A DNA stretch of 6,221 bases from NCBI GenBank assembly GCA_945883615.1, contig CAMCYB010000070.1:1-6221 (forward strand), read 5' to 3'. Shown piece by piece: positions 1-6,007 of this stretch; position 1 is the stretch's first letter; every line of letters starts with the position of its first letter. The notes below the pieces were generated by a model. It was not told the DNA's origin, did no database searches, and saw nothing but the letters and a program-made list of their open reading frames with translations. A program made the translations under genes and the position numbers. The DNA comes from Bordetella parapertussis. Its GTDB lineage: Bacteria > Pseudomonadota > Gammaproteobacteria > Burkholderiales > Burkholderiaceae_B.

Positions 1-114
1 TGGTTTAATAACCAAAGGCTACTGAGTCGTATCGGGTATATTACTCCTGCTGAGGCAGAAGAAAATTACCATAAGCAACAAAGCATTAAGGCTGTTGAGT
101 GCCAATCACTTTAA
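1..114 (+). CDS. IS3-family transposase OrfB, C-terminal fragment (integrase catalytic subunit)
   Basis: The frame is open from base 1 to a TAA at 112-114 and gives 37 residues beginning WFNNQRLLSRIGYITPAEAE. The pattern W-(F/W)-N-N-x-R-L-L-x-x-x-G-(Y/H)-x-(T/P)-P-A-E-A-E is the signature C-terminus of IS3-family OrfB proteins, just after the last acidic residue of the DDE (rve-type) integrase core. The catalytic DDE residues themselves are outside the window. In the family, OrfB is normally made as an OrfAB fusion by a -1 frameshift and carries out cut-and-circularise transposition. Only the edge of the window truncates it here; nothing shows whether the element is intact. Confidence 0.9.
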   Translation, partial: WFNNQRLLSRIGYITPAEAEENYHKQQSIKAVECQSL

Positions 115-122
115 CCAATCAA

Positions 123-147
123 CCTCCTCAAAACCCGGGGCAATTCA
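123..147. repeat. Right terminal inverted repeat (IRR) of the left IS
   Basis: The outer end reads inward TGAATTGCCCCGGGTTTT and continues to GAGGAGG. It starts 9 bases after the transposase stop codon, as is usual for IS3-family elements, and ends in the family-typical CA-3'. The matching left repeat is not in the window, so the length of the repeat is an estimate. Confidence 0.75.
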
Positions 148-687
148 CCACGGCTTTCAAGATGGGTTGCAGCGTTTATCGCCTTTATCGGTGTCTTAAT
201 TGTGATTCGCCCCAATTCAGGTTTAGACACCATTGGCGTCACGTTCGGACTCATCACGGCCGTGGCGTTTGCCAGCCAGCACATCATGACTCGGCGTGTG
301 GCGATAGATCACGCTTTCACAACACTTATCTGGAGCGGTCTTGCTGGCACATTGGTGCTCTCTGCATTGCTACCATTTGTTTGGTCGCAAGCAGTTGAAA
401 TGCTCATGACGATGCGAGCATTAGATATGTTCATACTCGCTTCAATCGGTATCATCGGTGCATTAGGGCATTTAATTCAAATACAAGCTTATAGATTGGC
501 ACCTGCTTCAGTGTTAGCCCCTTTCATATACATGCAAATAACTGCTGCGGCCACAATTGGTTGGCTCATATGGGGCGATTTTCCCGATGCGACCACTTGG
601 TTGGGCATTGGTATTATTTGTGCCAGCGGTGCTGGTATTGGCTGGTACGAGTGGCGTAATCAAGCGGTCAAAAGTTCACCGGCTTGA
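148..687 (+). pseudogene. DMT/EamA-family transporter, 5' end removed by IS insertion
   Basis: From the IS boundary the same frame runs for 179 codons to TGA at 685-687 and encodes a very hydrophobic protein. It begins inside a membrane segment (RWVAAFIAFIGVLIVIRPNSG), a motif that in EamA/RhaT-type drug/metabolite transporters sits at the end of the first half of the protein. It goes on through the second EamA repeat, including LAPASVLAPFIYMQ and a last helix ending GWYEWRN. About five to six helices remain of the usual ten. Full-length relatives are about 290-300 residues, so roughly 110 N-terminal residues are missing. No ATG exists in frame upstream. The first possible start is GTG at 202, inside the IRP motif and without a clear ribosome binding site, so a working product is unlikely. 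The frame has no internal stop, which suggests that the insertion is recent. The substrate is unknown. Its 3' end overlaps that of ybbA tail to tail by 28 bp. Confidence 0.85.
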
Positions 688-1352
688 ATGTAAATGGTCT
701 TATCACAACGTTGCGCCAGCAAGGCGTCATGCGTGACAAGTATTAAAGTTGTACCGTACGTTTTGTGCAAATCAAACATTAAATCAATAATCTTTGCGCC
801 CGTCACCACGTCTAGGCTACCCGTGGGTTCATCAGCAAAAAGAAGTGCCGGTTTAACTATAAAAGCACGCGCGATCGACACTCTTTGCTGCTCACCCCCT
901 GAAAGGGTTGCCGGGTAATGATTAATACGATGCGCAAGCCCTACAGCTTCTAGAACTGATAAAGCAGCCTGTCGAGCAGGTTGCCCAGCTAGTTCAAGTG
1001 GCAACATGACATTTTCAAGGGCTGTCAGGTGGGGTAGTAAATGAAAAGACTGAAAAATGAATCCAACATGTTGGGCACGAAAATGTGCTCGACCATCTTC
1101 GTCTAAATTAAAAATAGATTGCCCAAGTAATTCCACAGAACCTGAAGTGGGAACATCTAAGCCAGCTAAAAGTCCGAGTAAAGTTGATTTGCCTGAGCCC
1201 GACGCACCAGCAATAGCCATTGAAACCCCTGCCGTCACATCAAAACTAATATTGTTTAGAATGATGAGTTCGCCACCTGCATCAGAAACTTTTTTTGTTA
1301 AAGCCTTGACAGAAATGGCGGTACTTAACTCAGTGCTAGTTTGACGATTCAT
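660..1352 (-). CDS. ybbA: ABC transporter ATP-binding protein, YbbA (LolD/MacB-like)
   Basis: This 230-residue protein is a complete single-domain ABC ATPase. It shows the Walker A GASGSGKST (49-57), the Q-loop Q101 in FIFQSFHLLP, the signature LSGGEQ (150-155), Walker B LLFADEP (170-176), the D-loop SLD (179-181) and the switch histidine H208. Length and text (AGLDVPTSG, RAQHVGFIFQSF, LFADEPTG) match YbbA of the LolD/MacB/FtsE group, cytoplasmic ATPases that power FtsX-like permeases acting on envelope lipids, lipoproteins or export substrates. The divergent position beside tesA is the same as in E. coli. The usual partner permease gene ybbP is not downstream: a convergent transporter remnant and an IS are there instead. 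ATG at 1352 is the most upstream in-frame ATG, preceded by a stop three codons earlier. I see no clear Shine-Dalgarno sequence. Function beyond ATP hydrolysis is inferred; no substrate is settled for this family. Confidence 0.9.
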   Translation of the reverse strand: MNRQTSTELSTAISVKALTKKVSDAGGELIILNNISFDVTAGVSMAIAGASGSGKSTLLGLLAGLDVPTSGSVELLGQSIFNLDEDGRAHFRAQHVGFIFQSFHLLPHLTALENVMLPLELAGQPARQAALSVLEAVGLAHRINHYPATLSGGEQQRVSIARAFIVKPALLFADEPTGSLDVVTGAKIIDLMFDLHKTYGTTLILVTHDALLAQRCDKTIYIQAGELLTA

Positions 1353-1478
1353 ATGGGTTAACTTTGCTGTATTTAATTTGAGGCTGTTATCAATAAGACA
1401 TGAGCAGTCAGTATTAAACGATGACTTTCTTCGCTCGAAAATTTTTTAAACTTTAATGCATTTCTATTTTGGCATGAC

Positions 1479-2180
1479 ATGAATATATTCCTGCAAAAAC
1501 CCTACCAAATCGTTCGCCTCACGCTCGTTAGCCTTTGGTTAGCATTCGGCTTCACAACACAGGCATTCGCTACGCCGAATTCATCTGCGGCACCCGTTGC
1601 ATCTGCACTATCTGTAGCGACCCCTGTGCACGAAATCAAGATTTTAATTGTGGGTGACAGCCTCTCATCAGAGTACGGAATAGTGCGAAATACCGGTTGG
1701 GTTCAACTGTTGCGTATAAAGTTATCACAGCAGAACATCAACGCCCTTGTGATAAATGCCAGTATTAGCGGTGATACAACGAGTGGTGGTTTAACTCGCC
1801 TACCCGCTTTACTTAAACAGCATCAGCCCAATGTGGTTTTGATCGAATTAGGCGGTAATGATGCCTTACGCGGCTTATCTTTAACAACAAGCGAACAAAA
1901 CTTAACAGACATGATTAAGCTTGCTCAAGCAGAGGGTGCAAAAGTTATTTTGGCGGGCATGCAGATACCCCCTAATTATGGCCAACAATATACAAGTCAG
2001 TTTAAAAAAATGTTCGAGACGATTTCTCAAAATACACAAACCGCTTTAATACCTTTCTTTTTAGCAGGCCTAGAAACCCGCTCTGACCTGTTTATCAGTG
2101 ACAACATTCACCCAAACGAGGCGGCACAAGAAATCATACTGAATAACGTGTGGCCCACTTTAATTAAAGTAATTAAATAG
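1479..2180 (+). CDS. tesA: GDSL-family esterase / lysophospholipase L1-type arylesterase TesA
   Basis: This is a 233-residue SGNH hydrolase with an N-terminal signal peptide: a hydrophobic stretch at about 12-27, with likely cleavage after the AFA at 29-31. All four SGNH blocks are visible: block I GDSLS with nucleophile S61, block II G98 in ASISGDTT, block III GGND with N127, and block V DNIHP with D208 and H211 completing the triad. The TesA family is periplasmic and hydrolyses acyl-thioesters, lysophospholipids and aryl esters; the exact substrate here is not known. About 20 residues of Ala/Ser/Pro-rich linker (32-51) separate the signal from the catalytic domain. The ATG at 1479 is overlapped by a two-codon ORF (ATG ACA TGA, 1474-1482), and no good Shine-Dalgarno is seen. 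The last 13 bases, including the TAG stop, are in phase with the tandem repeat that follows. I see no confident promoter in the AT-rich gap from 1353 to 1478. Confidence 0.93.
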   Translation: MNIFLQKPYQIVRLTLVSLWLAFGFTTQAFATPNSSAAPVASALSVATPVHEIKILIVGDSLSSEYGIVRNTGWVQLLRIKLSQQNINALVINASISGDTTSGGLTRLPALLKQHQPNVVLIELGGNDALRGLSLTTSEQNLTDMIKLAQAEGAKVILAGMQIPPNYGQQYTSQFKKMFETISQNTQTALIPFFLAGLETRSDLFISDNIHPNEAAQEIILNNVWPTLIKVIK

Positions 2181-2258
2181 AGTGATTAACTGAAGTGATT
2201 AACTGAAGTGATTTACTGAAGTGATTTACTGAAGTGATTAACTGGAGTAATTAACTAA
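2168..2258. repeat. 13-bp tandem repeat array (seven units) from the tesA stop into the tesA-ppiD gap
   Basis: Seven consecutive 13-mers fit without a gap. Five close copies (2181-2245) have the consensus AGTGATT(A/T)ACTGA. A diverged copy lies on each side: AGTAATTAAATAG (2168-2180), which is the end of the tesA gene including its stop, and AGTAATTAACTAA (2246-2258). Units one and two are identical to each other, as are units three and four (counting from 2181), the pattern expected of recent slippage. Each unit has an imperfect dyad, AGTnATnnACT. The word CTGAAGT recurs at the unit junctions (2190, 2203, 2216, 2229). The unit length is not a multiple of three, and the array lies outside the reading frame except for its first copy. 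Confidence 0.9.
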
Positions 2259-2271
2259 TGGGAATAGTTAA
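2251..2271. terminator. Weak hairpin between convergent tesA and ppiD, possible bidirectional terminator
   Basis: TTAACTA at 2251-2257 and TAGTTAA at 2265-2271 form a perfect 7-bp stem with a 7-base loop (ATGGGAA). The stem is AT-rich and no run of T follows it on either strand, so it is not a classical intrinsic terminator. The position between two converging stop codons is the main reason to suggest it. Confidence 0.25.
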
Positions 2272-2273
2272 CT

Positions 2274-2293
2274 CTCAATCACCCTCAATCACC
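2274..2293. repeat. 10-bp tandem duplication spanning the ppiD stop codon
   Basis: CTCAATCACC occurs twice in direct succession (2274-2283 and 2284-2293), followed by a diverged CTTAATTAGT. Read on the minus strand, the unit is GGTGATTGAG and contains the final ppiD codons GGT GAT and the TGA stop. The duplication therefore repeats the end of the gene just after the real stop. Confidence 0.8.
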
Positions 2294-4234
2294 CTTAATT
2301 AGTACGGCCGCTTCAGACTTAAGTTTGACACCATATTGTTCGCGCAACATAACCAAAGCCGCACGTTCTTGGGCATTACCCCAAGCTTGTGAAAGTTGTT
2401 GCCGAAATTGACTCATTTGTGATGCGTCGGCTTGTGGGCCGGCTGATACACCCGTAATTTCAATAATACGGTAGCCTTCTGTTGTACTCATTCCAACAAA
2501 AACGGGTAACGTATTCATACTGGCTGACATGACAGTAGCCAATTCGTTAGCCGGCAAACCAAGTGAATTTTGACGTGACACGGTCTGAGTGGGACCAAAA
2601 CCCTCTGGTTTATCTTGTGAAACTTTAAGCGCCGCCAAAACACTTTCACCCTGCGTTTGCGCTAATTTGACAGCCGTTTCTTGCTTGATAATAAGGCGAA
2701 CTTTTTCTGCAAACTGAGCCAAAGGCGGAACAGATGCCGCTTGCACCGCAGTAACATGAATAGCCATCAGGGTATCAGACGAAATTTCAATCACACCCGA
2801 AGTTAAACGGTCTTTTAAGACCTCGTTCGAGAAGGCAGCTTGTCGAACTTTAATTTGATCAAGTAGTTCACGTTGTTTTATTTCAATGATTTGGGTGCCA
2901 GGTGGCAGAAGATCACTGCGCAAAACACCTTCTTTAGATAAACCCGTCGCTTGGCGAAGCGTTAAACCAAGCGATTTAGCAATAGGAACCAAACTATCAC
3001 GTTGGTCATAAACAGCACTACTGAGCTTAGCAGCTAGATCAGCAAAGCGTTGTGAAGCCATTTGGCGTCGAATTTCGTTTTCAATATCACCACGCACTTG
3101 TTCTAAGGGTTTGGTGGTGGCAGCTTGAATATCAGTGACGTAAATAACATGGTTACCAAAAGGGCTCACTATTACACCGCCAATATCGCCCTGATTAAGC
3201 TTAAAAACAGCTTCTTCGACTTCGGGAATTAACGTTGATTTTGATATCCAACCTAGGTCACCACCCTGTTGGGCTGAGCCAGGATCTTGTGAATTATCGC
3301 GTGCAAGTTGTGCAAAACTACTCGGGTCTGCTTTGGCTTTTGCCAACAAATCATTCGCTTTTGTTAAGGCAGCTTGGCGTTTAGTTGCGTCAGCTTCAGG
3401 CGCAATTTCAATCAAAATATGGCTGACTCGACGGCGCTCAGGCTGTGAATAACGCGCTTGATTTTGTGCATAATAATGCTCAATCTCAGCCGCTGATAAC
3501 ACGATATCTTTGGATGCGGCGTCTTCGTCTAAAACAACGTAATCTAAAGTAACAAACTCGGGAACCATCAGCGTTTGTGCATTTTGGTCATACCAAGCTT
3601 TGACTTGATCATCAGAAATACTAATGGTGTTGGCAAATTGTTCCGCTTTAAAGTCACGAATCGCGACAGTGCATGTTTGAGAAACCACACTCAATAATTT
3701 TGTGGTGACATCAAGTGGCGCAATCGCTGTCACACCAATCGGCCCCAAGACTTGTCGCAAAACTAAATCGCGCCGTAAACCCAGCTCAAAATCGTTTGGG
3801 GTTAGGCCTTGGGAAGCCAATACTTGACGATAACGCTCTGGTGAAAACTGACCATTAACCTGTACAGCGGGAATGGCAGCTATGGTGTTGCGCAAAGCAT
3901 CATCTGACACGCTGTAGCGACCTTTAGCCGCCGCCGCAGCTAAAACACCTTGATCAATCAAGGTGTTGAGTAAGTCTTGTCTAAAAATTGGGGTGTCAAC
4001 CGCAGCAGGGTCAAACTGGCTACCCAACATTCGACTATATTGATCAAGTTGATCACGTCGAGCAACATCAAATTGCCCTAAAGTAATAGGCTTACCATCA
4101 ACTTCGGCAATATCGGGTTCGCTCGACATAAAACTCGAGTAACCTTCAACACCAAAAAACAAAAATGAAGGTACGATCAACAGAAGCAGAATAAACTGCA
4201 TCCAGCGTTTGTGGTTGCGAATAAGATCAAACAT
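2285..4234 (-). CDS. ppiD: Periplasmic chaperone / peptidyl-prolyl cis-trans isomerase D (SurA-like PpiD)
   Basis: The chosen start gives 649 residues beginning MFDLIRNHKRWMQFILLLL. A short basic N-terminus and one membrane segment (about 12-28) anchor the protein in the inner membrane with its bulk in the periplasm. A SurA-N-like region follows (EVDGKPITLGQFDVARRD at about 44-61). One parvulin domain lies at about 266-369, with VSHILIEI, GGDLGW (324-329) and SPFGNHVIYV (357-366). A long C-terminal helical chaperone region ends the protein. In the family, PpiD sits near the SecYEG translocon and helps newly exported proteins fold; the parvulin domain often has little isomerase activity. The frame continues 19 codons upstream to a TTG at 4291, with an ATG at 4279. 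I prefer ATG 4234 because betaproteobacterial PpiD proteins begin MFDxxR. The closest Shine-Dalgarno-like sequence, AGGGG, lies 14 bases upstream, which is long. The usual neighbours lon and hupB are not adjacent. Confidence 0.93.
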   Translation of the reverse strand: MFDLIRNHKRWMQFILLLLIVPSFLFFGVEGYSSFMSSEPDIAEVDGKPITLGQFDVARRDQLDQYSRMLGSQFDPAAVDTPIFRQDLLNTLIDQGVLAAAAAKGRYSVSDDALRNTIAAIPAVQVNGQFSPERYRQVLASQGLTPNDFELGLRRDLVLRQVLGPIGVTAIAPLDVTTKLLSVVSQTCTVAIRDFKAEQFANTISISDDQVKAWYDQNAQTLMVPEFVTLDYVVLDEDAASKDIVLSAAEIEHYYAQNQARYSQPERRRVSHILIEIAPEADATKRQAALTKANDLLAKAKADPSSFAQLARDNSQDPGSAQQGGDLGWISKSTLIPEVEEAVFKLNQGDIGGVIVSPFGNHVIYVTDIQAATTKPLEQVRGDIENEIRRQMASQRFADLAAKLSSAVYDQRDSLVPIAKSLGLTLRQATGLSKEGVLRSDLLPPGTQIIEIKQRELLDQIKVRQAAFSNEVLKDRLTSGVIEISSDTLMAIHVTAVQAASVPPLAQFAEKVRLIIKQETAVKLAQTQGESVLAALKVSQDKPEGFGPTQTVSRQNSLGLPANELATVMSASMNTLPVFVGMSTTEGYRIIEITGVSAGPQADASQMSQFRQQLSQAWGNAQERAALVMLREQYGVKLKSEAAVLIKGD

Positions 4235-4295
4235 ATGAGCGGCTTTAACCCCTAGAACAATAGCGATAAAGTGTACCATTTGCACAGTCAAATCA

Positions 4296-4312
4296 AGGTG
4301 ATCAATTCACCT
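4296..4312. promoter_or_regulatory. Inverted repeat in the ppiD-rlmJ divergent gap, possible operator
   Basis: AGGTGA-TCAAT-TCACCT is a perfect 6-bp inverted repeat with a 5-base spacer in the short gap between the divergent genes. On the minus strand a TTGACT (4291-4286) follows at once. With 17 bases of spacing it would pair with TATCGC (4268-4263), a poor -10. If that promoter is real, the dyad would lie just upstream of its -35 box. It could equally be a chance palindrome. I recognise no regulator with this exact site. Confidence 0.3.
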
Positions 4313-4334
4313 AAACCATTCTTAACAATAATCT

Positions 4335-4339
4335 CGGAG
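4335..4339 (+). promoter_or_regulatory. Ribosome binding site for the TTG start of rlmJ
   Basis: CGGAG lies 7 bases before the TTG at 4347. That TTG gives the family-standard N-terminus MFSYRHGFHAGNHADVLKH, so spacing and protein text agree on a TTG start. No in-frame ATG would preserve the conserved first residues. Confidence 0.75.
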
Positions 4340-4346
4340 CATCTGC

Positions 4347-5204
4347 TTGTTTAGTTACCGCCACGGATTCCACGCCGGCAATCATGCCGATGTACTCAAA
4401 CATATTGTTTTGAGCCAAATAATTGAATACTTTAACGAAAAACCAGGCCCTTACTGGTACGTTGATACGCATGCTGGTGCGGGTGTATATGACCTAACGG
4501 GCAACTGGGCCAATGCTAGGCAAGAGTACCTCGGTGGTATTTCACGAGTGATGGCTGAAAAGAAGATGCCTGAGGCAATTAAAAGCTATATTGAAGTAAT
4601 AAAAGGGCTAAACCCTGACGATACATTGGCGTTTTACCCCGGTTCACCTTGGGTTGCCTTGAGTTTAATTCGACCCATTGATCGCATTAAGTTATTTGAG
4701 ATGCTACCTGTTGAGGCCGATATTTTAAAACGTAATTTATCTAAAGTGGGAACGCTACGGCCTCGTCAACTTCATGTGTCAATTGAAGATGGTTTTTTAG
4801 CACTCAAAGCACTCATGCCCCCGACTTCACGACGCGCCATCACCTTAATTGACCCGTCCTACGAAAACAAACAAGACTATCGTTATGTACTAAACACCGT
4901 TAAAGATGCAGTGATGAGATTTCCGACAGGGTGTTTTATGGTTTGGTACCCGATTGTGCAACGTTTAGATGCGCAACAATTACCCAAACATTTGGCTAAA
5001 GTATGCCCTGATAATTGGCTAGATATGAGTCTTGTTATCTCAAAGCCACCCAAAGAAGGTTTGGGTTTATATGGCAGTGGTGTGATTGTCATTAACCCAC
5101 CTTGGACATTGCGTGCGGCGATGCAAAAAGTCTTGCCATGGTTGCGTGACACGTTGGCGGTTGACGAAGCAGCGACCTATAGCATTAACGGTCAATCAAA
5201 ATGA
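4347..5204 (+). CDS. rlmJ: 23S rRNA (adenine(2030)-N6)-methyltransferase RlmJ
   Basis: At 285 residues the protein is close to E. coli RlmJ (280). It opens with SYRHGFHAGNHADVLKH, the unique RlmJ N-terminus carrying the conserved Y4, H6 and K18. The SAM-binding loop is VDTHAGAGVYDL (39-50), and the family-specific YPGSPW is at 97-102. The catalytic motif IV is DPSY (169-172) in LIDPSYENKQDY, where E. coli has DPPY; the Ser form is common, as I recall, in betaproteobacteria. INPPWTL (249-255) marks the C-terminal part. The enzyme methylates A2030 of 23S rRNA using S-adenosylmethionine, acting on naked or immature rRNA in the cytoplasm. It is read from TTG with a good ribosome binding site. The gene stands alone, divergent from ppiD. 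Its last 9 bases overlap the end of the convergent pseudouridine synthase gene, so neither has room for its own terminator between them. Confidence 0.95.
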   Translation: MFSYRHGFHAGNHADVLKHIVLSQIIEYFNEKPGPYWYVDTHAGAGVYDLTGNWANARQEYLGGISRVMAEKKMPEAIKSYIEVIKGLNPDDTLAFYPGSPWVALSLIRPIDRIKLFEMLPVEADILKRNLSKVGTLRPRQLHVSIEDGFLALKALMPPTSRRAITLIDPSYENKQDYRYVLNTVKDAVMRFPTGCFMVWYPIVQRLDAQQLPKHLAKVCPDNWLDMSLVISKPPKEGLGLYGSGVIVINPPWTLRAAMQKVLPWLRDTLAVDEAATYSINGQSK

Positions 5205-5924
5205 TTCGTCAGCCCTTAAATATCGCCAACAGCCGGGCTCAAGATCAGCTAAAGCAATACGACCAATTCGCACGCGCTTAAGGCCCACAACTCTAAGACC
5301 GACCATTTCACACATTCGGCGTATTTGTCTTTTACGCCCTTCTTTCAAGATAAATTTAAGCTGATCTTGATTTTGCCAAGAAACATGGGCGGGCTTGAGT
5401 GCCCGGCCATCTAGCGAGAGACCGTGGTTTAACCGTTTAAGATCGTGATCACTTAAATGGCCATCAACACGAACGAGATATTCTTTTTCAATTATGGACT
5501 GATCGCCAATTAAGGTGCGGGCGATACGACCGTCTTGTGTTAGCACAAGTAAACCTGTTGAGTCAATATCAAGGCGCCCTGCCACAGCCAGACCATTTAA
5601 ATGATTGCGGGCAAATTTAAGGCCAGATTTATCAACCGCAGACTGGGTTTGCCGACTGATTAAACTGACAGCCGGTTGATAGCCGTCTTCGGCTTGGCTT
5701 GACACAATACCCATGGGTTTATGCATGAGAATGGTGACTCGGGTTGACTGCTCTTGTTGGCCTGATTGCAGCAAAGTAATGTGTTGAGTCGCCAATGCCC
5801 GCTCGCCCACAACAGCTGTTTGACCATCAACCAATACCCAGCCACGCTCTAGGTAAACGTCTGCTTCACGCCGTGAGCACATACCGCGTTGCGCCATTAT
5901 CTTAGAAATACGTTCTTTTTCCAT
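5196..5924 (-). CDS. RsuA/RluB/RluF-family rRNA pseudouridine synthase (RluF-like)
   Basis: From ATG 5924 the product has 242 residues. An S4 RNA-binding domain comes first (about 3-50, with RISKIMAQRGMCSRREAD). The catalytic domain has HKPMGIVSS, then GRLDIDSTGLLVLT with the catalytic aspartate D119, then EKEYLVRV and the closing GRKRQIRRMCE. These are the marks of the RsuA branch, which isomerises uridine to pseudouridine in 16S or 23S rRNA; RluF (23S U2604) is the nearest E. coli relative by text. The target base cannot be read from sequence, so no symbol is given. Compared with E. coli RluF, about 25 extra residues lie before GRLD, a form I recall from Burkholderiales, and the basic C-terminal tail is absent. 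The frame extends 16 codons upstream to TTG 5972, inside the heptamer repeat. ATG 5924 is preferred because the S4 domain starts just after it. Neither start has a Shine-Dalgarno. TATGAT (5939-5934) lies 9 bases before the ATG and could give a nearly leaderless mRNA. Confidence 0.88.
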   Translation of the reverse strand: MEKERISKIMAQRGMCSRREADVYLERGWVLVDGQTAVVGERALATQHITLLQSGQQEQSTRVTILMHKPMGIVSSQAEDGYQPAVSLISRQTQSAVDKSGLKFARNHLNGLAVAGRLDIDSTGLLVLTQDGRIARTLIGDQSIIEKEYLVRVDGHLSDHDLKRLNHGLSLDGRALKPAHVSWQNQDQLKFILKEGRKRQIRRMCEMVGLRVVGLKRVRIGRIALADLEPGCWRYLRADESF

Positions 5925-5965
5925 AGGTTTAAGATCATACACAACCTCAGATGTAATTGGCCTAA

Positions 5966-6007
5966 ACTTCAAACTTTGTACTTCAGACTTCAGACTTCAG
6001 ACTTCAA
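5966..6007. repeat. 7-bp tandem repeat array (six units) upstream of the pseudouridine synthase gene
   Basis: Six heptamers follow without a gap: ACTTCAA, ACTTTGT, ACTTCAG three times (5980-6000), then ACTTCAA. The three central copies are identical and the outer ones diverge. The array lies between the start region of the pseudouridine synthase gene and the right-hand IS. On the minus strand the unit is CTGAAGT, a word that also recurs in the 13-bp array at 2168-2258. Confidence 0.85.

Larger units (their letters stand above)
1..147 (+). mobile_element. Right end of an IS3-family insertion sequence (IS51/IS629-like), left part outside window
   Basis: This is the last 147 bases of an insertion sequence. 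It holds the end of the transposase OrfB gene, a 33-base tail and a terminal inverted repeat ending in ...TTCA at 147. Read from outside in, the end is TGAATTGCCCCGGGTTTT, which resembles the TGAACCGCCCCGGG... ends I recall for IS629/IS3411-type members of the IS3 family. The base after 147 starts sequence that reads as a broken transporter gene, so the boundary is supported on both sides. The 3-4 bp target duplication expected for this family (it would begin CCA/CCAC at 148) cannot be checked because the left end is outside the window. Confidence 0.85.

Noticed and set aside
99..398. Open frame on the plus strand in another phase over the transporter remnant
   Set aside because: It starts in the IS tail, has a Cys/His/Arg-rich out-of-frame composition and overlaps a clearly recognisable transporter frame.
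202..687. A complete small membrane protein starting at GTG 202
   Set aside because: The start falls inside a conserved transporter motif (VIRPNSG), it has no ribosome binding site, and matching coding sequence continues upstream to the IS edge. It is a truncated gene.
694..1344. Open frames on the plus strand opposite ybbA
   Set aside because: They are antisense shadows of an ABC ATPase with every motif intact and have no recognisable features of their own.
1353..1478. Promoters in the ybbA-tesA divergent gap
   Set aside because: The gap is AT-rich with several partial -10-like hexamers, but none pairs with a good -35 at 16-18 bases, so no specific promoter can be supported.
2168..2258. 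Iterons of a replication origin
   Set aside because: There is no replication initiator gene, DnaA box or GC-poor origin arrangement beside the repeats, and they lie between two chromosomal housekeeping genes at a stop codon.
2168..2293. CRISPR array
   Set aside because: The repeats are 10-13 bp, directly adjacent with no spacers, and no cas genes are present.
4883..5364. Open frames opposite rlmJ and across the rlmJ/pseudouridine synthase junction
   Set aside because: Both overlap well-supported enzymes and encode composition typical of out-of-frame reading.
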